Assembly: GCF_946893725.1 (NCBI RefSeq)
Contig: NZ_CAMPPE010000002.1
Coordinates: forward strand, 124,001-188,000
Direction of reading: 5' to 3'
DNA length: 64,000 nt
Origin: Anaerococcus sp. Marseille-Q5996
GTDB taxonomy: Bacteria > Bacillota > Clostridia > Tissierellales > Peptoniphilaceae
Position 1 is the stretch's first letter, and each line of letters begins with the position of its first letter. Shown in pieces: positions 54,720 to 64,000 of this stretch. The notes beneath the pieces were generated by a model. That model did not search any database and was not told the DNA's origin. It worked only from the letters and a program-made list of their open reading frames with translations. A program made the translations under genes and the position numbers.

Positions 54720-55421
54720 ATGGCTTATATAGAATTAAATAATTTATCAAAAGAATATAAATCTGGTTCATCAACTATTGTTGCTAATGATAATATCAGT
54801 TTTGATCTAGAACGTGGTAAACTTTTAGTAATTGTTGGTGCATCTGGTGCTGGAAAAACAACTCTTTTAAATATACTTGGTGGTATGGAGCAAGCAAGTA
54901 GCGGACAAATCTTAATTGATGGCAAGGATTTAACAAAACTTGATGACAAAGACCTTACTACTTATAGGAGAAATGATGTTGGATTTGTATTTCAACACTA
55001 TAATCTCATACCAAATCTTACTGCAATTGAAAATGTAGAACTAGCTGCAGAAATTTCTGATAATCCCTTAAAGTCAGAAGAAGTTTTAGCAAATGTAGGA
55101 TTAGAAAATAGATCAGAAAATTTCCCAGCCCAATTATCAGGTGGGGAGCAACAAAGGGTTGCTATTGCAAGGGCATTAGCAAAAAATCCTAAAATCTTAT
55201 TATGTGATGAGCCTACAGGGGCTCTAGATTTTGAAACTGGGAAAAATATTTTAAGGCTACTTCAAGATGCATCAAGAAAACTAGGAGCGACAGTAATCAT
55301 CATTACTCATAACTCACTAATAAAGCCAATGGCTGACGTAGTTATTGAGTTGCGTGATGGAAGAGTAATCAAAAATTATGAAAATACTGACCCAACACCG
55401 GTTGAAAATATTGAGTGGTGA
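54720..55421 (+). CDS. ABC transporter ATP-binding protein (MacB/LolD type)
   Basis: This is the energising subunit for the FtsX-like permease encoded next. The 233-residue protein has Walker [10 protein letters not shown] (about 38-46), the Q-loop FQHYNLIP, the signature [15 protein letters not shown] and Walker [12 protein letters not shown], followed by the H-loop VIIITHN. It overlaps the preferred permease frame only slightly, so the genes are coupled. Substrates of this class include peptides, lipoproteins and antimicrobial agents. Confidence 0.95.
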   Translation: MAYIELNNLSKEYKSGSSTIVANDNISFDLERGKLLVIVGASGAGKTTLLNILGGMEQASSGQILIDGKDLTKLDDKDLTTYRRNDVGFVFQHYNLIPNLTAIENVELAAEISDNPLKSEEVLANVGLENRSENFPAQLSGGEQQRVAIARALAKNPKILLCDEPTGALDFETGKNILRLLQDASRKLGATVIIITHNSLIKPMADVVIELRDGRVIKNYENTDPTPVENIEW

Positions 55422-55426
55422 TCTTT

Positions 55427-58400
55427 GTGAATAAAACATATTTTAAAAATATCCTAAAGGATATAAAAAATACCAAGGGAAAGGTAACATCTATTGCAAC
55501 CATGGTTGGACTTGCTGCTTTAGTTGTGGTCGCTTTGACCTTAACAGGCCCTACTATGAGGAAAACCTTAAATAGTTCCCTAAAAACATACAATCATCCA
55601 GATTTAATCTTAAAATCAACTTATGGACTTGACTATGAAGATGAGATGATTATAAAAAAGGATAAAGATATAGATAAGATAAGCTTGGTAAAAACTGCTG
55701 ATTTACTGGAGGATGAGACCTTAATCAGGGTTAAAAGCTACAATGAAACTATCCCAAAATCGGTAATAATAAATGGACGTAAACCGAAAAAGAAAAATGA
55801 AATAATTTTAGATAGAATTTTGAAAGACAAATATAAAATTGGTGATAAGATTAAATTTTCATATGTAGATAATCCAAAATTTGACGAAGAAGTCATGGAT
55901 AATTTGGAATATGAAGTTGTAGGATTTTTTAGAACATCAGATTATTTTATGGAGGATATGAGAGAGCTGTCTTTTAGTGCAAAAAAAGAACTTAATGGAT
56001 ATGCTTATGTCCTTGATGAAAATTTTGATACTGATAAATATGGGGAAGCTAATATTATCTATAAAAGTACTAAAAATTTAGATAAATCATCTTATGATTA
56101 TCAAAGTTTTGTAGATAATAAAAAAGAAAATTTGGAAAATGCTATAGCAAATCGTCCGGGAGAGGTGCTTAAAAAAATAAGATCAGATGCAAATGATGAC
56201 TTGGATGATGCCCAAAATGAAATTGATGATGCAAAAACAGAGATTTCTAATGCTGAAAAGGAATTAAAAAAAGCTAGAGCAGATTTAGACCAGGGCTATA
56301 AAGATTATGAAGAGGGCAAAAAGAAATTTGCAAAAGAAACAACAAATGCCCAAAATGAATTAGAAGCTGCAAAGAAAAAGCTAATCGATGGCCAGAATCA
56401 AATTGATATTGGTAGAGACACCTATAATACAAATCTAAATCAATATAATAATAGAATAAATGCTGGTCAAAATGAAATAAATTCTAAAGAGCAAGAGCTA
56501 AATCTTGGACAAAGTGAATTGGAAAAAGCGCAAGCTGACCTAAATGCTGGTTATCAAAAATTAGAAAATGAATTTCAAAAGCCAAGGGCAGAATTAACTA
56601 GAAAAAAATCCCAATTAGATGATTTAAAAATTTACTTAGAAGAAAGACAAAATCAATTGTCCAGCTTGGAAGATGATAATTTAAATATAAATTATGAAGA
56701 CCTTAATCAATTAAAGGCAGAGATTGAAAGTCTAAGGAATCAATATGAACAAGGACTTCAGGAATACGAAACAGGTAAAAATACCTTAGAATCAAATTAT
56801 CAGTCTGAAAAAGAAAAAATAGATCAAGGGCAAAGGGAAATAAATAATAAAAAATCAGAGCTAGATGCAGGATGGGAAGAACTTAATCAAGGAAAAAGAG
56901 AATTAGAGGCTCAAAAAAATGAAGGCTGGTCTAACTTAAGTGCAGCTAAAAATGAACTTGACCAAAATCAAGCTAATATAGATGCTGGTTGGGATGATTA
57001 TAATGCAGGTCTTAATAAACTTCAGTCAGAAAAAATAAACGGACAAAAAAAATTAGAAGACTCATATAAAAAGCTTATGGATGGGGAAGATGAGTACCAG
57101 AAAAATTTAGATAAGTTCAAAAAAGAAAAGTCAGATGCCCTTGATGATATAAACAAGGGAGAGGATGAGATAAAAGAAAACAAAGAAGCCTTATTAAAAT
57201 TAGTTGACCCAGAATATGATGTAGAGACTATTTTTGACAATGAGGGTATAGATACCTACTACCAAAATTCTTTAAATATGGATGACCTAACCAAAGTTTT
57301 TCCTACATTTTTCTATCTAGTAGCTATGCTTGTTACCCTTACGACCATGAAAAGATATATCGATGAGCAACGAATTATAAATGGTACCCTTAAATCCCTA
57401 GGATATTCTGATAAGCAAATCAGCCAAAGGTTTTACCTCTATGGTATCATTCCAACACTTATAGGATCTATAATAGGTTCTTTAATAGGGAGATTTTTAG
57501 TAAGTCGTGTCATAATAAATGCTTACTCATCTGGGTTTGGAAATCTTGGTATAGATTATGTCAATTCTCTCCCATATATACTTCTGGCCATACTTTTATC
57601 AATAGGTCTAGTTGCCCTTACAGTATATTTTTCATCAAAAGAAACAGTAAAAGAGACACCAGCAGCTTTATTAAGGCCCAAATCACCAGAAGTTGGAAAG
57701 AAAATACTTCTTGAACGAATCAAGCCAATTTGGAAAAATCTTTCCTTTATGCAAAAAATCACATCAAGAAATCTATTTCGATATAAGTCCAGAATGTTTA
57801 TGACCCTTTTTGGAGTTGGTGGATGTACAGCCCTTACATTTTTTGGATTTGCAATGATTGATTCTATAAAAGATACTGTAGACTGGCAGCAAAATAGGAT
57901 TAATCACTATGATGTCATAGCCATGGTGGATGAAAATGCTACAGATGAAGAGTTCAAAAATTATAAACAAAAAATTAATGACTACGACTCTCTATCAATT
58001 AGTTTTGAAGAAGCAAATATCAATAATAAGGCTAATAAATTAAATGTAAATCTAGTGATTCCTGAGGATTATAAGAAAATAGATGACTTTGTAAGCCTTA
58101 AAAGTCTAGATAGAAGACCAATAGATTTATCAAATGAAAAGGCTGTTATTACAGAAAAAGCATCTGATAAGCTAGGTATTAAAAAAGGCGATAAGATAAA
58201 ATTCTCCTATCATGGCAAGGATTTTGAATTGCCAGTCACGAATATTGCAGAAAACTACACCGGCCATTACATTTATATTTCAAAAGAAAACTTTGAAAAT
58301 ATATCTGGCAAAAATCCAGAATTTAACGCTGACTATCTTAGAGGAGATGCAAGTCATATAATAAAAAATATTGAAAATGAAAAGGCGGTAAGCGCAATAA

Positions 58401-58849
58401 TTAATGCATCTGTAATCTATGCATCTATGGATGTACTACTAGCTAATTTAAATATAGTTATAGGGATTATAACAATTATTTCTGGTCTACTGGCCCTAGT
58501 AGTTTTATATAATCTGATTAATATAAATGTTAGTGAAAGAAAAAGGGAACTTGCAACTATAAAGGTTCTCGGGTTTTATCCAAGAGAAGTAACTTCTTAT
58601 ATATTTAGAGAAATATTTATCCTTACCATACTTGGAATTTTTGTAGGATTTGGTTTAGGATATGCTATGTTTAGGTATATAATATACGTAGTGGCACCAT
58701 CTGATATTTTATTATCCTACAGGGTCCACTTAAACCCATTTTTATATAGTGGATTGATAACAATCGCTATTTCAATAATATTACTATTTATAGTCCATAA
58801 AAGGCTTAAAAAAATTAATATGGCTGAGGCTATGAGTAGTGGTGAATAA
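55427..58849 (+). CDS. FtsX-like ABC transporter permease with a long coiled coil
   Basis: I prefer the GTG at 55427, five bases after GGTGAT; an upstream GTG at 55415 is possible. The 1140-residue protein has one N-terminal membrane helix, an extracytoplasmic MacB-like domain, and a long Gln/Asn/Lys/Glu-rich helical region (about 260-610) of repeated coiled-coil segments. Three membrane helices in an FtsX domain (KSLGYSDKQISQRFYLYG) follow, then a second periplasm-type domain and a second FtsX domain (TIKVLGFYPREV). Large permeases like this are common in anaerobic Firmicutes; the substrate is unknown. Confidence 0.88.
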   Translation: MNKTYFKNILKDIKNTKGKVTSIATMVGLAALVVVALTLTGPTMRKTLNSSLKTYNHPDLILKSTYGLDYEDEMIIKKDKDIDKISLVKTADLLEDETLIRVKSYNETIPKSVIINGRKPKKKNEIILDRILKDKYKIGDKIKFSYVDNPKFDEEVMDNLEYEVVGFFRTSDYFMEDMRELSFSAKKELNGYAYVLDENFDTDKYGEANIIYKSTKNLDKSSYDYQSFVDNKKENLENAIANRPGEVLKKIRSDANDDLDDAQNEIDDAKTEISNAEKELKKARADLDQGYKDYEEGKKKFAKETTNAQNELEAAKKKLIDGQNQIDIGRDTYNTNLNQYNNRINAGQNEINSKEQELNLGQSELEKAQADLNAGYQKLENEFQKPRAELTRKKSQLDDLKIYLEERQNQLSSLEDDNLNINYEDLNQLKAEIESLRNQYEQGLQEYETGKNTLESNYQSEKEKIDQGQREINNKKSELDAGWEELNQGKRELEAQKNEGWSNLSAAKNELDQNQANIDAGWDDYNAGLNKLQSEKINGQKKLEDSYKKLMDGEDEYQKNLDKFKKEKSDALDDINKGEDEIKENKEALLKLVDPEYDVETIFDNEGIDTYYQNSLNMDDLTKVFPTFFYLVAMLVTLTTMKRYIDEQRIINGTLKSLGYSDKQISQRFYLYGIIPTLIGSIIGSLIGRFLVSRVIINAYSSGFGNLGIDYVNSLPYILLAILLSIGLVALTVYFSSKETVKETPAALLRPKSPEVGKKILLERIKPIWKNLSFMQKITSRNLFRYKSRMFMTLFGVGGCTALTFFGFAMIDSIKDTVDWQQNRINHYDVIAMVDENATDEEFKNYKQKINDYDSLSISFEEANINNKANKLNVNLVIPEDYKKIDDFVSLKSLDRRPIDLSNEKAVITEKASDKLGIKKGDKIKFSYHGKDFELPVTNIAENYTGHYIYISKENFENISGKNPEFNADYLRGDASHIIKNIENEKAVSAIINASVIYASMDVLLANLNIVIGIITIISGLLALVVLYNLININVSERKRELATIKVLGFYPREVTSYIFREIFILTILGIFVGFGLGYAMFRYIIYVVAPSDILLSYRVHLNPFLYSGLITIAISIILLFIVHKRLKKINMAEAMSSGE

Positions 58850-58866
58850 TTATTTAAGGAGTTATA

Positions 58867-59433
58867 ATGAAAATTTATTTAGTAAGACATGGATTTACCC
58901 AATCAAATAGGGCTAGAACTGAATCATTTGAAGATAGCAAATTAAACAAAAGTGGTTTTAATGTCCTAGTTAATACTAGAAGAAATCTTGAAAAATATAA
59001 TATTGATAAGGTATACACCTCAGAATTAAAAGATGCTACCCAAACTGCTGATATGCTTGGATACCACGATTACACAATTGATCCTAGATTAAATGAGTTG
59101 GACTTTGGTGAATATAGCGGTCAATTGTTAGAAGAAATCAACGAACACTATGAGGGTGTTTTAAAAAATGAAGATGACATTTTCAATGTAAAATATCCTG
59201 GAAATGAGAGCCGTAATGATATTATAAAAAGGGTAGGCGATTTTCTAGATGAGCTAGTTGAAAAGGATGAAAATGCTCTGTGCATTAGCCACTCATTAAC
59301 TATAAAATCAGCCCTATTTTGGATTTTAAAAAATAAATCTGATTGGGATAGTTTTTGGATAGAAAATGGATCAGTAACCATTTTTGATATAAAGGATGGC
59401 AAAAAACTTATCAAGGGTGTAAATATAGTTTAA
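58867..59433 (+). CDS. histidine phosphatase family protein, copy 1
   Basis: This 188-residue protein has the catalytic LVRHGFTQSN motif near the N-terminus, the ELKDATQTADMLG motif, the acid NELDFGEYSG and the second catalytic His in CISHSLTIKSALFW. This is the phosphoglycerate-mutase-like (PhoE/CobC) fold. The substrate is unknown. It follows the permease after 17 bases and is closely related to the next gene. Confidence 0.9.
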   Translation: MKIYLVRHGFTQSNRARTESFEDSKLNKSGFNVLVNTRRNLEKYNIDKVYTSELKDATQTADMLGYHDYTIDPRLNELDFGEYSGQLLEEINEHYEGVLKNEDDIFNVKYPGNESRNDIIKRVGDFLDELVEKDENALCISHSLTIKSALFWILKNKSDWDSFWIENGSVTIFDIKDGKKLIKGVNIV

Positions 59434-59440
59434 TTTTTTA

Positions 59441-59467
59441 AAACAAGGTCTTATGGCCTTGTTTTTT
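59441..59467 (+). terminator. terminator between the two phosphatase genes
   Basis: AAACAAGGTC (59441-59450) pairs with GGCCTTGTTT (59455-59464), with one G-U pair, around TTAT, followed by T's. Confidence 0.85.
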
Positions 59468-59485
59468 TCTTTATGAGTTTTAAGA

Positions 59486-59510
59486 TATAATAGTATGAAA
59501 GGAGAGAATA
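59486..59510 (+). promoter_or_regulatory. promoter -10 and ribosome site of phosphatase copy 2
   Basis: A TATAAT (59486-59491) lies just behind the terminator and is followed by AAAGGAGAG before the ATG. No good -35 is visible. Confidence 0.5.
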
Positions 59511-60080
59511 ATGAGAATAATTTTAGTTAGACATGGTTTAAGTGAAGCAAATATTTCGAAATTTTATTCCTTAGAAGATACTATTTTGCACGAAAGTGGA
59601 TTTAGTGTATTAAATAATACAAGAAGAAATTTAGAAAAATATGATATAGATGAAGTTTATGTATCAGAACTAAAAAGAAGCCAGCAAACTGCAGAAAGGC
59701 TTGGATATACAGATTACATAATCGACAGTCGTATTAATGAACTTGATTTTGGAGAATTTAAGGGCAAGTTTTTTGATGATATTAGGGCAAGTGAAATTGA
59801 GTTTATTGAAAAGCAAAAAAAAGACCTATTTAATTTAAGGTACCCTGGTGGAGAGTCTATCAACGATGTCATAAAAAGAACTAGTGAATTCTTTGAAGAA
59901 AAATCAAGGAATAATAAAAATATCCTTTGCATAAGCCACGGCATGGCCATCAAATCTTCTTTATTTTGGCTACTCAAAGATAAGGAAAATTGGGAAAGAT
60001 TTTGGCTAGAAAATGGGTCTATTACAGTATTTAGGATTGAAGAAGATAGAAAAATTATAGAAAGTGTAAATCTTTTATGA
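59511..60080 (+). CDS. histidine phosphatase family protein, copy 2
   Basis: This 189-residue paralogue of the preceding gene has the same motifs: LVRHGLSEAN, ELKRSQQTAERLG, NELDFGEFKG and CISHGMAIKSSLFWLL. The two proteins share long identical stretches such as NTRRNLEKYDID and so look like a local duplication. It has its own promoter after a terminator. Its stop overlaps the next start by four bases, so it is co-transcribed with the SbcD-like gene. Confidence 0.9.
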   Translation: MRIILVRHGLSEANISKFYSLEDTILHESGFSVLNNTRRNLEKYDIDEVYVSELKRSQQTAERLGYTDYIIDSRINELDFGEFKGKFFDDIRASEIEFIEKQKKDLFNLRYPGGESINDVIKRTSEFFEEKSRNNKNILCISHGMAIKSSLFWLLKDKENWERFWLENGSITVFRIEEDRKIIESVNLL

Positions 60081-61087
60081 AATTTATCCACCTAGCTGAC
60101 GCTCACCTAGCGGATAAGTCTTGTTTTAATAATGATATGGGATCTATGATTAGGAAAAAATCTTGGGAATCTTTTCATAATATTTTTATGGCAAATAAAG
60201 ATGTAGACTTTGCTCTAATAGCAGGAGACTTATTTGAAAGACTGTTTTTTTCACCCAAAGATTTTGATAAACTTTTTGATATTTTTAAAAACTTTGGCAA
60301 AGATATTTACTATGTTAGTGGAAATCATGATTATTTTGATGATTATAATACTATTTTCTTAAATAATAAGCCGAATAACCTCCATATATTTACCGAAGAA
60401 AACCTATCCCTATTTGAAAAAGAAAATCTTAGAGTTTATGGACTATCATATAAGGACCGCATCTATAAAAATGATTTTCCTTATGATTTAATATTGGATG
60501 ATAAATTTTTTAATATACTACTTGTCCATGGTGACATCAGTCCAAATCCTACAAATTACTTAGACTTAGATCCATTAAAGTTAAATAAAATAGCCTTTGA
60601 CTACATCGCCCTTGGACACATACATAAGGCTTCAAATATTAATAATATTTACTATCCAGGTAGCATAGAGCCCCATGATTTTACTGATATATATGACTAT
60701 GGATATATCCGCTACGATGATGGTAAAATCAACCACATTGATTCATCACTTTTAAGTTTTAATAGTCTAGATATATATCCAAATGATTTTAAATCTGAGG
60801 CTGAAATATTAGATTTTATCAATCAAAAACTTAGTAATAAGATAAATTTTTTAAGGATAAATCTCAAAGAAGAATCAGAAATTGATTATAAGAACTTAAA
60901 GAAAAAAATAAATGCTGAATATGTGGAAATAAATGAAGCCTACGATAAGGATTTATTTAATCTAGGAGATTTATATCCAAATTCCCTTTTAAGCAAATTT
61001 GACAAGCAATTTGAAAATGCTGATGATCAAATAAGCATGCTTGCTAGACAAGTTGGCCTAGAGGCAATATTAAGGAGTAAAAAATGA
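60077..61087 (+). CDS. SbcD/YhaO-like DNA repair metallophosphoesterase
   Basis: This 336-residue protein has the calcineurin-like motifs DAHLAD (about 8-13), GDLFE, SGNHDYFDD, VHGD and GHIHKA of Mre11/SbcD-type nucleases. Its partner is the SMC-like ATPase encoded next, as in Bacillus yhaO-yhaN. It probably forms a nuclease-ATPase complex that processes DNA ends. It overlaps both neighbours by four bases. Confidence 0.88.
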   Translation: MKFIHLADAHLADKSCFNNDMGSMIRKKSWESFHNIFMANKDVDFALIAGDLFERLFFSPKDFDKLFDIFKNFGKDIYYVSGNHDYFDDYNTIFLNNKPNNLHIFTEENLSLFEKENLRVYGLSYKDRIYKNDFPYDLILDDKFFNILLVHGDISPNPTNYLDLDPLKLNKIAFDYIALGHIHKASNINNIYYPGSIEPHDFTDIYDYGYIRYDDGKINHIDSSLLSFNSLDIYPNDFKSEAEILDFINQKLSNKINFLRINLKEESEIDYKNLKKKINAEYVEINEAYDKDLFNLGDLYPNSLLSKFDKQFENADDQISMLARQVGLEAILRSKK

Positions 61088-62904
61088 CTATATATATTAA
61101 AAAGCTCCATATAATTTCATTTGGCCAGTTTGAAAATACAAGTATTGATTTTACTGAAAGTTTTAACCTAATATATGGCAAAAATGAATCTGGGAAATCA
61201 ACTATTGCAAGCTTTATAGAGGGACTTCTTTACGGTTTTGATGATGGTAACCGTGTCCGCCACTTTAACAAAAAACAAGAAATCTATAGACCTTTAAACT
61301 CTTATAAGTATGCAGGTTTTGGGTTTTTTAACAAAAATGGCAGAAATTATAGAATCAGCCGCAATTTTGATAATGGTGAATACGAAATATTTGATCTAAA
61401 TAATAATGAAGTGGTTGATGCAAAGGCTATTAACCTAAATTATCCAGGAGAATTTTTACTAGATATACCCTACGAAATATATAAAAATATCATCTCTAAC
61501 TACCAGGCACAGGAGTCATCTGATATGGCAAGGGCAAAAATTGTTGAGCTAATTACCAATCGAGATGACTACAATTTTTCAGCAAGTGATGCTATAAATA
61601 TTTTAGATAGCAAACTTTCTGAAATCGGAACAAACCGTGCATATACCAAGCCATATGCAAAAACTAAAGCAGAGATAGAAGAGATTTCAGCAGAAATTTT
61701 AGAACTAAAAAGTCTTAGAAATGAAACGAATATAGACTTTGCTAAATTATATAGAAACCGCGATGATATTAAAAACAAAACAGAAAAGCTTAAGCAATTA
61801 AAAAACACCCGTGATGCTTATAGGGAAAATGTGGCTTATAAAAATCTTGAAGATGAGATTAAGTATAAAAATGAGCTTAATTATGTAGAGGATGAACTTA
61901 AAAAATACGATGATTTTATAAATTCTGAAAATTTAGAAAAGAAGGAAAAAACTCAAAACTTATCTGATAAAAAACTTTATAAACACTATGGCTTATATTT
62001 TCTAGGTTCCATTTTACTAATCTTTTTTTGGAGATATTTTAAGCAAAATTATCTGCTAGCCATAGCTATAATTTTGCCAATTATGATGATTGCTATTGAT
62101 AAAAAAGATGCAAATCTTTCAGATAGTGATGATAAAAAGTATAATGATCAGAGATACATCGAATATTTAAGATTGGTTAACGAAAAGGAAAAAATCCAAG
62201 AAGTTCTAAGAGTCCTAGAAAATCAAGATAAAACTAGGGATAGGTCAAGTATTAAAGAGATTCAAAAGCTTGATATTAAGGATACTGAAGCTAAGATAAA
62301 AAAACTAGAAAATGACCTAGAAGACTTAAGAAATAATAATATTTACTTGGAAAGAAAACTAGCAAGTGCTGAAAATGAGCTAAACAATGAGGTGGACTTG
62401 GTAGATAGGCTAAATACTTTAGAGAAAAATCTAAATGATATGGAAAATCAAATAAAAGCCATAAATCTTGCCAAAGATAAGATTATAGAAATAAGCCAAA
62501 GTTCTAATACCGACAGGAAAGAATTTGATAGAAAAATATCAGATTTAATTTCTACTATAAGCAAGGATAGATATAGGAATATTTCTTATGATACTGAACT
62601 TAATCCAAGTATCATAACAAACACTGGCGAATCTCTAAGTATAGATAAACTTTCAACTGGATTTTATGATCAAATTAACTTTGCCCTTAAATTTTTGATA
62701 AATGAAAATAAACTAGATAATTTTATTATTTTCGATGATGCATTTATAAACTATGATTTAGAAAGACTGAGATCAGCCTTGTTCTTTTTGCTTGATTTAG
62801 CAAATGATAGGCAAATTATATATCTTACTTGCCATAATCGAGAAGAAGAGGTTTTAAAAAATGAAAACATCGAATTTAATATGATTGATTTGGAGGAAAT
62901 ATGA
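61084..62904 (+). CDS. SbcC/YhaN-like AAA ATPase with two membrane helices
   Basis: This 606-residue SMC-like ATPase has Walker A YGKNESGKSTI (about 30-40), long coiled coils (about 190-290 and 355-480), and a C-terminal signature region LSTGFYDQINFALKF with Walker B IIFDDAFINYD. In the middle of the coiled coil, two hydrophobic helices (about 300-342) would anchor it to the membrane; YhaN proteins share this feature. It pairs with the SbcD-like protein and overlaps the next gene by four bases. Confidence 0.86.
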   Translation: MTIYIKKLHIISFGQFENTSIDFTESFNLIYGKNESGKSTIASFIEGLLYGFDDGNRVRHFNKKQEIYRPLNSYKYAGFGFFNKNGRNYRISRNFDNGEYEIFDLNNNEVVDAKAINLNYPGEFLLDIPYEIYKNIISNYQAQESSDMARAKIVELITNRDDYNFSASDAINILDSKLSEIGTNRAYTKPYAKTKAEIEEISAEILELKSLRNETNIDFAKLYRNRDDIKNKTEKLKQLKNTRDAYRENVAYKNLEDEIKYKNELNYVEDELKKYDDFINSENLEKKEKTQNLSDKKLYKHYGLYFLGSILLIFFWRYFKQNYLLAIAIILPIMMIAIDKKDANLSDSDDKKYNDQRYIEYLRLVNEKEKIQEVLRVLENQDKTRDRSSIKEIQKLDIKDTEAKIKKLENDLEDLRNNNIYLERKLASAENELNNEVDLVDRLNTLEKNLNDMENQIKAINLAKDKIIEISQSSNTDRKEFDRKISDLISTISKDRYRNISYDTELNPSIITNTGESLSIDKLSTGFYDQINFALKFLINENKLDNFIIFDDAFINYDLERLRSALFFLLDLANDRQIIYLTCHNREEEVLKNENIEFNMIDLEEI

Positions 62905-63578
62905 TTTTTGCCCTAGCTGACTTGCATCTTGATTATACAGGGGAAAAGAGCATGGAAGTCTTCGGTTTAAATTGGGAAAATTATCAGGACCGTATTTTTA
63001 ATAATTGGAACGATGTTGTAGGATCTGGTGATACAGTTCTAATTCCAGGGGATATTTCCTGGGCCATGGACTTAGATCATGCAGCCATTGATCTAAAAAA
63101 AATAGATGAGCTAAATGGCAGAAAAATCCTAATGAAAGGCAACCACGATTATTGGTGGACCTCTTTAAATAAAATCAATAATTTGGGTCTAGATTCCGTG
63201 GATTTTTTACAAAACAATTCTTTTAATATTGATGGATACGATATCTGCGGGACACGAGGATGGATACCAAGAGACCATAAGGATTTTACTGACCATGATG
63301 AAAAAATTTTCACCCGTGAACTAATGAGATTAGGTAATTCATTAAGGGCAAGCGGGGATAATAAAAAAATTATCATGCTTCATTATCCGCCAATTAACCA
63401 GGATAAAACATTTAATGAGTTTTATGATATTTGCTTAGATAATAATGTAGAATATTTAATCTATGGTCACCTACATGGTATTGGCCATAATCTTATTAAA
63501 GAAGGAAAATTTGAAGGCATAGACATCAAATGCGTAGCAGGTGATTATATAAATTTTACACCGGTGAGGATAGTATAA
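62901..63578 (+). CDS. calcineurin-like metallophosphoesterase
   Basis: This 225-residue phosphoesterase carries ADLHLDYTG, PGDISWAMD, MKGNHDYWW, MLHYPP and YGHLHG, the full five-motif metal site. The WAMD and NHDYWW details match a bacterial group related to serine/threonine-phosphatase-like phosphoesterases of unknown substrate. It overlaps the ATPase gene upstream, and the CYTH gene begins directly after its stop. Confidence 0.88.
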   Translation: MIFALADLHLDYTGEKSMEVFGLNWENYQDRIFNNWNDVVGSGDTVLIPGDISWAMDLDHAAIDLKKIDELNGRKILMKGNHDYWWTSLNKINNLGLDSVDFLQNNSFNIDGYDICGTRGWIPRDHKDFTDHDEKIFTRELMRLGNSLRASGDNKKIIMLHYPPINQDKTFNEFYDICLDNNVEYLIYGHLHGIGHNLIKEGKFEGIDIKCVAGDYINFTPVRIV

Positions 63579-64000
63579 ATGCAAAGAGAAATTGAAGTAA
63601 AAGTATTAAATATAAATCCAAAAGAAATTGAAGAAAAATTAAATAATTTAGGTGGGAAAAAAATCTCCCATGAGTTCCAAAAAAATTACACTTTTGCCCC
63701 AAAAGAAGGAGAATTTGAACACGGATATTTAAGAATTCGTGAAACAGAAATTGATGGAGAAAAACAATATATAGAGCTTACCTTTAAACGAGTTGAAAGT
63801 GATAATGACTTTAGGGTAAATAACGAATACACAGTTAATATTGATTCTGTATCTATGATGATTAAAATTCTGGAAGAAATTGGTATAAATTTAGAATACG
63901 AGGGAGAGAAAGAACGTATTTCTTACTCATATAAGGGCCAAAGATTTGATATCGATATTTGGGATAAAAAAACTTATCCAGACCCATATATGGAGATAGA
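63579..64000 (+). CDS. CYTH-domain protein (class IV adenylate cyclase-like), 5' part
   Basis: The frame starts at ATG 63579, directly after the preceding stop, and runs off the window end, giving about 140 residues. The N-terminal EIEVK is the ExExK signature of CYTH phosphohydrolases. YLRIRETE, ELTFKRVE and ERISYSYKGQRFDIDIWD supply the basic and acidic residues of the tunnel. In bacteria such proteins are annotated as class IV adenylate cyclase or inorganic triphosphatase; which one applies here is open. Confidence 0.88.
   Translation, partial: MQREIEVKVLNINPKEIEEKLNNLGGKKISHEFQKNYTFAPKEGEFEHGYLRIRETEIDGEKQYIELTFKRVESDNDFRVNNEYTVNIDSVSMMIKILEEIGINLEYEGEKERISYSYKGQRFDIDIWDKKTYPDPYMEI

Overview
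The window is AT-rich, low-GC Gram-positive chromosomal DNA. A V-type ATPase operon, an IspH/ribosomal S1 fusion gene, the efp-yqhY-nusB-xseAB-ispA-argR-recN order and a glycolytic gap-pgk-tpi-eno block point to an anaerobic Firmicute of the Tissierellia/Peptoniphilaceae type (Anaerococcus-like). This placement is an inference from gene content; no rRNA gene is present.

Layout. 1-2621: recG (5' end outside the window), rsmD, coaD and a coiled-coil protein, ending at a terminator shared with convergent tmcAL (2645-3802, minus). 3925-16796: a long, tightly packed housekeeping operon (efp, yqhY, nusB, xseA, xseB, ispA, argR-like, recN, nudix, scpA, scpB, rluB, a flavoprotein, cmk, plsC, ispH-rpsA), then miaB. 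18318-27307: the V-ATPase operon in the order C, I (N-terminal part), I (C-terminal part), K, F, E, A, B, D. Its subunit I is split over two genes, and the second gene carries a duplicated cytosolic lobe. 27304-31482: rodA (minus), nth, a HAD phosphatase, trmL and trxB. 31509-36169: gapA, pgk, tpiA, a DUF6440-like gene and eno. 36314-39146: secG, rnr, smpB. 39238-40057: a small secreted protein and a cupin protein.

40140-51405: a complete type I-E CRISPR-Cas locus. A membrane-anchored staphylococcal-nuclease-like gene sits at the head of the operon, 11 bases before cas3. It is followed by cas3-cse1-cse2-cas7-cas5-cas6e-cas1 and a cas2 fused to a DnaQ-type exonuclease, then an array of 23 repeats and 22 spacers starting 19 bases after cas2.

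51406-54719: a decayed accessory region, mostly prophage remains. It holds a HicB antitoxin gene with an in-frame stop and no HicA, a ParB-domain fragment, a tRNA-Gly-like gene with encoded CCA, two tiny hydrophobic-peptide genes, an RHH-like small gene, a broken terminase small-subunit gene, and a terminase large-subunit fragment that stops at intron-like sequence with a NUMOD4/HNH endonuclease relic. 54720-64000: an ABC exporter with a long coiled-coil permease, two tandem histidine phosphatases, an SbcD/SbcC-like (YhaO/YhaN) pair, a metallophosphoesterase and the start of a CYTH protein.

The strongest leads are the nuclease gene embedded in the cas operon, the array with almost no leader space, the rearranged V-ATPase subunit I, and the small-peptide and tRNA-like genes of the prophage relic.
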